NCBI GenBank assembly: GCA_029858545.1
Contig: JAOUFA010000018.1
Location: forward strand, 1 to 20,064
Length of the DNA: 20,064 bases
From: Betaproteobacteria bacterium
Lineage (GTDB): Bacteria > Pseudomonadota > Gammaproteobacteria > Burkholderiales > SG8-39
Reading direction: 5' to 3'
A program made the position numbers and the translations under genes. Position 1 is the first letter of the stretch. Each line of letters starts with the position of its first letter. This document shows, piece after piece, positions 14,847 through 20,064 of the stretch. The notes under the pieces were generated by a model. The model was not told the DNA's origin. It saw only the letters and a program-made list of their open reading frames with translations, and ran no database searches.

Positions 14847-14855
14847 TGTGGATAG
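14847..14855 (-). promoter_or_regulatory. DnaA-box-like nonamer CTATCCACA
   Basis: On the minus strand this differs by one base from the strong DnaA box TTATCCACA. It lies about 90 bp ahead of the priA start. A single 8-of-9 match can be chance, so this is only a candidate. Confidence 0.3.
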
Positions 14856-14927
14856 AATTGTGAGTAATGTTTTAAGAGTTTCGTAACCCATCGGGGCAGA
14901 AGACTTTTTTGCCGATCGGCCCTCTCT

Positions 14928-14956
14928 CTGATAGGCTATTTCATTCACTAAATCAA
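14928..14956 (-). promoter_or_regulatory. Candidate sigma70 promoter for priA
   Basis: On the minus strand TTGATT (14956-14951) and TATCAG (14933-14928) are separated by exactly 17 bp, each matching four of six consensus bases. Transcription would begin near 14920, giving a leader of about 160 nt to the priA GTG. It is the best pair I found in the region, not a strong one. Confidence 0.35.
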
Positions 14957-15022
14957 TGTGTTACATGCCTCTTCAGAGGAGAGGGAGTCTCTCGCGTGAA
15001 TATTCCTCGGAAACATGATTTT

Positions 15023-15031
15023 TGTGCATAA
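15023..15031 (-). promoter_or_regulatory. DnaA-box consensus nonamer TTATGCACA
   Basis: This fits TTATNCACA exactly on the minus strand and lies next to a TTGACT hexamer. It is the second such site in the same intergenic region, about 175 bp from the first and in the same orientation. Confidence 0.35.
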
Positions 15032-15092
15032 GTCAAGCCCCCGAGCCTTCCCCGAGGATGTGCCGGGCGTTGCGATGCAACAGTCTTAGCGA

Positions 15093-16160
15093 TCATGACT
15101 GGCGCATTCTCTTGCTGTAAGTGAGCACTTCGTCAACCAATGCAGCGACCGATTCGACCGGCGTCTGCTGCGCGATGCCATGACCCAGATTGAATACATG
15201 GCCAGGCGCCGTGCCGAAGCCCTCCAGCACCCGGCGCGCTTCCTCGCGCACGCTGTCGGGCGGCGCGAACAGCGCCAGCGGATCGAGATTGCCTTGCAGC
15301 GCGACCCGATCGCCGACCCGGCGCCGCGCCTGGCCGGCGTCGGTGGTCCAATCCAGACCGACCGCGTCACAACCGCTCGACGCGATCGCCTCGAGCCATT
15401 GCCCGCCTCCCTTGGTAAAGATGATCGACGGTATGCGACGGCCCTCGTTCACCTTCGTGAGACCGGCGACCACCTCGCGCATGTACGCGAGCGAGAACTG
15501 CTCGTAGGCTCGATGGCCGAGGCTGCCTCCCCAGGTGTCGAAGATCATCACCGCCTGTGCACCGGCTTCGATCTGCGCGTTGAGATAGTCCGTGACCGCG
15601 CGGGTATTCACTTCGAGTATGCGTCGCAGCAGATCGGGCCGCGCATAGAGCATTGTCTTCACCGTGCGCCAGTCGGCGCTGCCCGAGCCCTCCACCATGT
15701 AGCAGGCGAGCGTGTAAGGACTGCCCGAAAAGCCGATCAAGGGCACGCGCCCGTCGAGCGCGCGGCGGATCTCGCGCACCGCGTCGAGCACGTAACGGAG
15801 TTCGGCGCCGGGGTCGGGCGCGGCGAGTGCGCGGATTGCGGCTTCGTCGCGCAGCGGACGTTCGAAGCGAGGTCCTTCGCCGGCGGTAAAGCTGAGACCC
15901 AGGCCCATCGCATCGGGCACCGTCAGGATGTCGGAAAAGAGAATCGCCGCATCGAGCGCAAACCGTTCGAGCGGTTGCAGCGTGACCTCGGTGGCGAGCG
16001 CGGGCGATTTCGCCAGCGCGAGAAAACTTCCGGCGCGCGCGCGCGTCGCGTTGTATTCGGGCAGGTAGCGCCCGGCCTGACGCATCAGCCAGATCGGCGT
16101 GTAGTCGGTCGGCTCGCACAGCAGCGCGCGCAACAGCGTGTCATTTCGCAGGGGTGTCAT
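15093..16160 (-). CDS. hemE: Uroporphyrinogen decarboxylase
   Basis: The 355-residue cytoplasmic enzyme removes four carboxyl groups from uroporphyrinogen III to give coproporphyrinogen III in haem synthesis. The N-terminal signature PIWLMRQAGRYLPEY (22-36) is intact, followed by the catalytic aspartate in LFSDILTVPDAMGLGL (Asp77). Further on are GFSGSPYTLACYMVEG, FDTWGG, GLDWTTD, LQGNLDP and the C-terminal FNLGHGIAQQTPVE. The ATG at 16160 overlaps the EVE-gene stop (ATGA), so the two are translated as a pair; a longer upstream frame runs into the EVE gene in another frame and is rejected. The length is normal for the family. Confidence 0.96.
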   Translation of the reverse strand: MTPLRNDTLLRALLCEPTDYTPIWLMRQAGRYLPEYNATRARAGSFLALAKSPALATEVTLQPLERFALDAAILFSDILTVPDAMGLGLSFTAGEGPRFERPLRDEAAIRALAAPDPGAELRYVLDAVREIRRALDGRVPLIGFSGSPYTLACYMVEGSGSADWRTVKTMLYARPDLLRRILEVNTRAVTDYLNAQIEAGAQAVMIFDTWGGSLGHRAYEQFSLAYMREVVAGLTKVNEGRRIPSIIFTKGGGQWLEAIASSGCDAVGLDWTTDAGQARRRVGDRVALQGNLDPLALFAPPDSVREEARRVLEGFGTAPGHVFNLGHGIAQQTPVESVAALVDEVLTYSKRMRQS

Positions 16161-16621
16161 ACGCGCAGCAATTTCTCCGTGATGAAGCGCCATTCGGATT
16201 CGGTCACCGGCGTGATCGACAGGCGATTGCCGGCGCGCAGTGCCCACATGCCGGTGAGCGGCCGGTGCGCGCGCAACTCGGCGACCGGCAGCAGACGCGT
16301 CTTCTTCAGCGCGCGCACATCGACATGCAACCAGCGCGGATTGTCGCGCGTCGATTTGGGATCGTGATACGGACTCGCCGCGTCGAACTGGGTCGCGTCC
16401 GGATACGGCGGCGAGGCGACCTCGGCAAGGCCCGCGATCCCGGGAGCCGCGCAGCTCGAGTGGTAAAACAGCACGCCGTCTCCCACCTGCATCGCGTCGC
16501 GCATGAAGTTGCGCGCCTGATAGTTGCGCACGCCGGTCCAGGCCGTCTTCCTTTCAGGCGCGGCGAACACATCGTCGATCGAACATTCGTCAGGCTCGGA
16601 TTTCATCAGCCAGTAGCGCAC
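16157..16621 (-). CDS. EVE-domain protein (thymocyte nuclear protein 1 family)
   Basis: The 154-residue protein is a single EVE domain, a PUA-like fold that is thought to bind modified bases in nucleic acids. The signature is clear: YWLMKSEPDECSIDDV at 3-18, then WTGVRNYQARNFMRDAMQVGD and VLFYHSSC at about 28-57, with GIAGLAEVASPPYPD and PRWLHVDV following. The length matches bacterial members. The start is a GTG at 16621; the terminator of the upstream RNA lies 30 bp before it. The stop overlaps the hemE start by an ATGA. The pairing with hemE looks like shared transcription, not a shared pathway. Confidence 0.92.
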   Translation of the reverse strand: MRYWLMKSEPDECSIDDVFAAPERKTAWTGVRNYQARNFMRDAMQVGDGVLFYHSSCAAPGIAGLAEVASPPYPDATQFDAASPYHDPKSTRDNPRWLHVDVRALKKTRLLPVAELRAHRPLTGMWALRAGNRLSITPVTESEWRFITEKLLRV

Positions 16622-16650
16622 GGCAGGCCCGCGGTGGTTTGGTCTATTCT

Positions 16651-16683
16651 GAAAATAACACAGCCCGCGCGGTGCGGGCTGTG
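16651..16683 (-). terminator. Intrinsic terminator after the 6S RNA locus
   Basis: On the minus strand a 10-bp perfect GC-rich stem (CACAGCCCGC with GCGGGCTGTG, 5-nt loop) is followed by TTATTTTC. It ends transcription coming from zapA/6S before the EVE gene. Confidence 0.8.
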
Positions 16684-16699
16684 CGGAACAGCGCTCAGG

Positions 16700-16916
16700 T
16701 GTCCCCCGCTTGCGCCGGCGGGCCCGGCTCCCGAACCCTGGCTAAACAGGGCGGTTGCATTCCGGTCACATCAGGCTCATCCGGCACACAAACGGTGGGA
16801 CGATCACAACAGTAACCATGGGCCCGCAACCAAAGGAAGCTATCGGTTCGGAAAAAATGGGCCCTATCGCACGCAGCAGGGGACTCGCAGGAATTGTGCG
16901 CCCCTTGCGGGGAAAT
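16700..16916 (-). ncRNA. ssrS: 6S RNA (probable)
   Basis: 6S RNA mimics an open promoter and binds sigma70 RNA polymerase in stationary phase. The 300-bp gap after zapA is where ssrS sits in proteobacteria. The minus strand fits: a 5' TTCCCCGC pairs with a 3' GCGGGGGA to close the molecule. A 5' segment CTGCGAGTCCCCTG resembles the conserved GxxAGTCCCCTGAGC, and the 3' segment TAGCCAGGGTTCGGGAGCC resembles the family's CCAAGGGTTC region. A terminator follows about 20 nt later. Ends are estimated from the closing stem; the 215-nt length is somewhat above the usual 180-190, so one end may be trimmed. Confidence 0.68.
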
Positions 16917-16928
16917 CGCCAGCGTTGA

Positions 16929-17240
16929 CTAAAAAAGTTTTTCTTGCTTCGCCAGCGCGCCATCGAGACTTGCTTCGATGGCCGCGATGCGGCGCTTGAC
17001 TTCACCCACATCCAGTCCGCCGCCCAAACGCGTACTGAGAAGTTCGTGCGCAATATTGAGCGCGGCCATCACCGCGATGCGCTCGGTGCCCGCCACCTTG
17101 GCCGCTTTCTTGATGTCGCCCATCTTGCCGTCGACATAGGCAACCGCCTGCAGCAGCGCTTCGCGCTCGCCGTCCTCGCAGGCAACCCGGTAGCTTCGTC
17201 CGAGAAGTGAAACCTCGATGGTCTTGCCGTCGGCCACCAC
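16929..17240 (-). CDS. zapA: Cell division protein ZapA
   Basis: The 103-residue protein cross-links FtsZ filaments at the Z-ring. The N-terminal globular part (VSLLGRSYRVACEDGEREALLQAVAYVDGKM, in outline, about 10-40) and the middle block RIAVMAALNIAHELL are characteristic; a coiled-coil tail follows (about 75-103). The start is a GTG at 17240, 2 nt after the stop of the zapB-like gene; a second GTG is the next codon. The upstream zapB-like gene and the downstream 6S RNA give the standard proteobacterial neighbourhood. Confidence 0.94.
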   Translation of the reverse strand: MVADGKTIEVSLLGRSYRVACEDGEREALLQAVAYVDGKMGDIKKAAKVAGTERIAVMAALNIAHELLSTRLGGGLDVGEVKRRIAAIEASLDGALAKQEKLF

Positions 17241-17242
17241 GG

Positions 17243-17452
17243 TCAGTGGGGAATACGGGAAAGCAAGCCTTCGAGCTTGGCCGCCGCACCCTGTACCTTG
17301 TCCTGCAAACGTTTGGATTCACCTTGCGCCGCACTGAGTTGCCTGCGCAGTTCGGCGTTCTCGTTGCGCAGCCGCTCGCACAGCGCGACAAATTGCGCCA
17401 CCTTGCCTTCGAGCGACTGGAACTCGGTTTCCACTCGCAAACTATGTTTCAA
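17243..17452 (-). CDS. ZapB-like small coiled-coil protein
   Basis: About 69 residues, almost wholly a coiled coil: LEGKVAQFVALCERLRNENA and then ELRRQLSAAQGESKRLQDKV with heptad spacing. This is the pattern of the small TIGR02449/ZapB-like proteins found directly upstream of zapA, which probably assist Z-ring assembly. The start is uncertain. I chose TTG at 17452 with AGGA close upstream (only 3 nt spacing); a GTG at 17434 is the alternative and would remove six residues. A longer open frame in this phase runs antisense to the Sel1 gene and is not believed. Confidence 0.82.
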   Translation of the reverse strand: MKHSLRVETEFQSLEGKVAQFVALCERLRNENAELRRQLSAAQGESKRLQDKVQGAAAKLEGLLSRIPH

Positions 17453-17513
17453 AATTCCTGCTTCGTCAAGAAATAAGGAAGGGTTCTGAATGTGCTTCCT
17501 GACGTGATCCGGA

Positions 17514-17537
17514 CCCGCCGCGCGAGCCCGCGGCGGG
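17514..17537. other. GC hairpin in the zapB-like/Sel1 divergent region
   Basis: CCCGCCGCG (17514-17522) and CGCGGCGGG (17529-17537) form a 9-bp stem with a 6-nt loop, 17 nt before the Sel1 start codon. It has no T-tract. It may affect translation of the Sel1 protein, but no regulator is evident. Confidence 0.5.
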
Positions 17538-17554
17538 GATGGTAATCTCCGCGG

Positions 17555-18577
17555 ATGCCCGTCCGGCCCCTGCAATCCTTCGCGCTTGCGCTCGCGCTGT
17601 CCTGCTTCTTCCCCGCCTACGCCGTGCAGGATCGAGAGATCGCGGATCTCGCGGTGAGCGCCGCCAAAGGCGTCGGGAAAGCCCAACAGAAGGTCGAGGC
17701 TCTGGCGCGCGAAGGCAACACCCTCGCCGAGCATTTCATGGGACTCCTTTACCTGACCGGAAAGGGCATGCCGAAGGACGACCGACAGGCGATCGAGTGG
17801 CTGACGCGCGCCGCGCGCAAGGGTCATGTCGAGTCGGCGCACAACCTGGGAGTCATCTTGGAGCGCGCGCCCGATGGCCTGAAGGATCCGGAACGCGCTT
17901 TGCAGTGGTATCGGTTCGCCGCGGGCCAGGGTTACGCGCGATCGCAGGTCAACCTGGGCACGATGCTGCTCGACGGCGTCGGCGCCGCCGCGAACCCGGT
18001 CGAAGCGGGCAAGTGGCTGGGCCTCGCGGCCGCGCAGGAAGAGCCGCGCGCCGAGTACCTGTTCGGCATGCTCCACCTCGACGGTCGCGGCGTGGACAAG
18101 AACCCCGCAGAGGCCGGGCGCATGATGCGGAGCGCGGCCGAACACGGTGAGCGGGACGCGCAATATCGCCTCGCGCTGATGCAGGGCAACGGCATCGGCA
18201 TGGCCAAGGACGACCGCAAGGCCCTCGCATGGCTCGAACAGGCCGCCGGGAAGGGACAGCCGAATGCCGAGTACCTGCTCGCCGCGGTCTATGCGAAGGG
18301 ACTCTACGGCGTCGAGCGGGATGAAAAGACCGCCGTGACCTGGTTGATGCGCAGCGCGAATCAAGGCTACGCCGAGGCGCAGTACGCGCTGGGCATCGTG
18401 TACGCCGAAGGCCGCGGCGTCGCCCGCGATACGAGCCAGGCCCTGGAGTGGTTCCGCAAAGCTGCGAACAACGGCCACGCCGCGGCGAGTTCGCTGGTCG
18501 AGACGATCCGTGCCGGGACGTCAGGCCCGCGATCGGCCGAGCCCGCTGCGCCGGCCACGATAGGTCCGCCCAGATGA
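17555..18577 (+). CDS. Exported Sel1-repeat (TPR-like) protein
   Basis: The 340-residue protein has an N-terminal signal peptide (LALALSCFFPAYA, cleavage near 23). It then has about seven Sel1-like repeats of 36-38 residues between about 68 and 320. Repeat landmarks are AEHFMGLLYLTGKGMPKDDR, SAHNLGVILE, SQVNLGTMLLDG, AEYLFGMLHLDGRGV, AQYRLALMQGNGIG, AEYLLAAVYAKGLYG and AQYALGIVYAEGRGV. Such proteins are periplasmic or outer-membrane protein-binding scaffolds. A Pro/Ala-rich tail ends the protein. Its stop overlaps the msbA start (ATGA), so the two are co-translated, and a role tied to lipopolysaccharide export or envelope assembly is suggested by position only. No specific partner can be named. 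Confidence 0.88.
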   Translation: MPVRPLQSFALALALSCFFPAYAVQDREIADLAVSAAKGVGKAQQKVEALAREGNTLAEHFMGLLYLTGKGMPKDDRQAIEWLTRAARKGHVESAHNLGVILERAPDGLKDPERALQWYRFAAGQGYARSQVNLGTMLLDGVGAAANPVEAGKWLGLAAAQEEPRAEYLFGMLHLDGRGVDKNPAEAGRMMRSAAEHGERDAQYRLALMQGNGIGMAKDDRKALAWLEQAAGKGQPNAEYLLAAVYAKGLYGVERDEKTAVTWLMRSANQGYAEAQYALGIVYAEGRGVARDTSQALEWFRKAANNGHAAASSLVETIRAGTSGPRSAEPAAPATIGPPR

Positions 18578-20064
18578 TCGTCGTCAAGGAAAAGGGCGGC
18601 CGCGAGTTGTACGCGAGGCTCCTCGGCTACGTCCGCCCGCACGCCAGGATATTCGGCCTTGCGGTGCTCGGCATGATGGCCGCGGCGGCGACCGATCCTT
18701 TGCTGCCGATGCTCATGAAGCCGCTGCTCGACCACGGTTTCGGCGCGGCAGCAGGCTCGCCCGGTCTGCCGCCGCTTGCGGTTGCGGCGGCGATCGTTGG
18801 CGTGTTCGTGTTGCGCGGTCTGTTCAATTTCTCTTCGAACTACGGCATGGCCTGGGTGGCGAGCCGCGTGGTGCTCGACCTGCGCGCGGCGATGTTCGCC
18901 CGGCTGGTAAGACTGCCGACGCGCTTCTTCGACGAATTCAGCGCGGGCGCGCTGCTCTCCAAGGTGGCCTACGACGTGATGGGCGTCACGGGCGCTGCCA
19001 CCGGCGTGCTGACGGTCCTGGTCAAGGACAGCATCACGGTGGCCGGCTTGCTCGGCTGGTTGCTGTACCTCAACTGGAAACTCACCCTGATCGCGCTTAC
19101 CGCCGGTCCGTTGGTGGTGCTCGCGGTGCGCCTCGCATCGAAGCGGTTGCGCAACATGGCGCGCGGCGTGCAGCATGCGATGGGCGACCTCGCGCATGTG
19201 CTCGAAGAGACGATCGAATGCCACAAGGTGGTGAAGATTTTCGGCGGCCAGGACTACGAAGCCGCACGCTTCGCGAAGGTGGCCCAGGCGGTGCGCCGCT
19301 TTCAGATGCGTACCACGGTGCCCGAGGCGGCAACCGTGCCGGTGACGCAGATCCTCGCCGCGATCGCGGTGGCGATCATCGTCTACATCGCCCTGGGGCA
19401 GTCGGCATCGTCGCATACCACGGTCGGCGAATTCGCCTCGTTTCTGGCCGCTTTGCTGATGCTGCTCTCCCCGCTCAAGCGCCTGACCGACGTCAACGCC
19501 CAGCTGCAACGCGGGCTTGCCGCGGCCGAGAGCGTGTTCGGGATGATCGACACGCCGGTCGAGGAGGACCGCGGCACCCAGGTCCTTGGCCGCGCGCGCG
19601 GCGAAATCGTCTACGAGGACGTGCGTCTCACCTATCCGACCCGCGAGGCGCCTGCGCTCGATGGCATCAGCCTGGCGATCCCGCCGGGCGAAACGATCGC
19701 CCTGGTGGGCGGCTCGGGCGGCGGCAAGACCACGCTCGTGAACCTGCTGCCGCGCTTTTACGCGCCGACCGGGGGTCGCATCCTGCTCGACGGGCACGAT
19801 ATTCAGAACCTCACCCTCGAGAGCCTGCGCGCCAACATCGCGCTGGTGAGCCAGGACGTCGTGCTGTTCAACGACACCATCCGCGCCAACATCGCCTACG
19901 GCAGGATGGGCGGCGCGAGCGAGCAGGAGATCCTCGCCGCGGCGGAGGCGGCGCAGGCGATGGACTTCATCCGCGCGATGCCGCAGGGGCTCGACACCGA
20001 GATCGGCGAAAGCGGCGCGCGTCTCTCCGGCGGCCAGCGCCAGCGTCTGGCGATCGCGCGCGCA
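18574..20064 (+). CDS. msbA: Lipid A/phospholipid ABC exporter MsbA, 5' part
   Basis: The first 497 codons are present; the right edge cuts the gene. The product flips lipid A-core across the inner membrane using ATP. The N-terminal half holds six transmembrane segments, including FGLAVLGMMAAAA and ILAAIAVAIIVYIAL, with the half-transporter block SRVVLDLRAAMFARLVRLPTRFFDE (in outline). The nucleotide-binding domain shows Walker A VGGSGGGKTTLV (Lys385), the Q-loop in LVSQDVVLFNDTIRANIAYG, and the signature LSGGQRQR (484-491). Walker B lies beyond the window. The ATG shares ATGA with the end of the Sel1 gene. Other lipid ABC exporters are possible, but the size, the Q-loop sequence and the fold agree best with MsbA. 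Confidence 0.9.
   Translation, partial: MIVVKEKGGRELYARLLGYVRPHARIFGLAVLGMMAAAATDPLLPMLMKPLLDHGFGAAAGSPGLPPLAVAAAIVGVFVLRGLFNFSSNYGMAWVASRVVLDLRAAMFARLVRLPTRFFDEFSAGALLSKVAYDVMGVTGAATGVLTVLVKDSITVAGLLGWLLYLNWKLTLIALTAGPLVVLAVRLASKRLRNMARGVQHAMGDLAHVLEETIECHKVVKIFGGQDYEAARFAKVAQAVRRFQMRTTVPEAATVPVTQILAAIAVAIIVYIALGQSASSHTTVGEFASFLAALLMLLSPLKRLTDVNAQLQRGLAAAESVFGMIDTPVEEDRGTQVLGRARGEIVYEDVRLTYPTREAPALDGISLAIPPGETIALVGGSGGGKTTLVNLLPRFYAPTGGRILLDGHDIQNLTLESLRANIALVSQDVVLFNDTIRANIAYGRMGGASEQEILAAAEAAQAMDFIRAMPQGLDTEIGESGARLSGGQRQRLAIARA

Larger units (their letters stand above)
14762..15092. other. AT-richer intergenic region between hemE and priA
   Basis: About 330 bp without a convincing gene, clearly AT-richer than the flanks between 14850 and 15050. 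It must hold the hemE 3' end and the priA promoter. Visible items are two DnaA-box-like nonamers, a 10-bp palindrome (GCCGATCGGC, 14911-14920) next to a run of six T on the plus strand (14905-14910), and complementary CCTCTC/GAGAGG tracts at 14920-14930 and 14977-14985. No hairpin with a proper T-tract was found for hemE. Confidence 0.6.

Noticed and set aside
17243..19797. Long minus-strand frames of 411 and 476 codons opposite the Sel1 and msbA genes
   Set aside because: They are antisense shadows caused by high GC at third positions; only the last 69 codons of the first are the zapB-like gene.

Overview
The window is a GC-rich, gene-dense chromosomal segment of a betaproteobacterium. This placement is inferred from gene content and order: a MerR-type LiuR regulator with a leucine/isovalerate operon, an uninterrupted priA-argS-SPOR-dsbA run, and a hemE-EVE-6S RNA-zapA-zapB-like block. 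No rRNA, tRNA, CRISPR array, transposase or phage gene is visible.

Positions 1-6204 (minus strand) hold a catabolic operon read right to left: PaaI-type thioesterase, isovaleryl-CoA dehydrogenase, 4HBT thioesterase, thiolase, a second acyl-CoA dehydrogenase, a DsbA-like isomerase, a rhodanese, and the start of the 3-methylcrotonyl-CoA carboxylase beta subunit, which runs off the left edge. The expected route is isovaleryl-CoA to 3-methylcrotonyl-CoA to 3-methylglutaconyl-CoA, with the thiolase and second dehydrogenase handling short acyl-CoAs. A perfect 22-bp palindrome (6183-6204) sits inside a sigma70-like promoter just ahead of the operon. The matching regulator, LiuR, is encoded at 6950-7363.

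Positions 6205-6949 separate liuR from its promoter. They hold decayed fragments that resemble an exosortase locus and an inverted pair of 51-bp hairpin repeats. A third copy of the repeat lies at 1563-1613, inside the catabolic operon. All three copies have 22-nt arms and a 7-nt loop, and arm differences are mostly matched by compensating changes. This is the most unusual signal in the window.

Positions 7364-10067 hold a plus-strand LACTB2-like metallo-beta-lactamase-fold hydrolase, convergent with a minus-strand short-chain dehydrogenase. Next on the minus strand is a tightly packed housekeeping run, priA-argS-SPOR protein-dsbA-SDR, preceded by an AT-richer 330-bp intergenic region with DnaA-box-like sites.

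Positions 15093-17452 (minus) carry hemE, an EVE-domain gene, a probable 6S RNA with a terminator, zapA and a zapB-like coiled-coil gene. From 17555 the plus strand carries an exported Sel1-repeat protein translationally coupled to msbA, which is cut by the right edge of the window.
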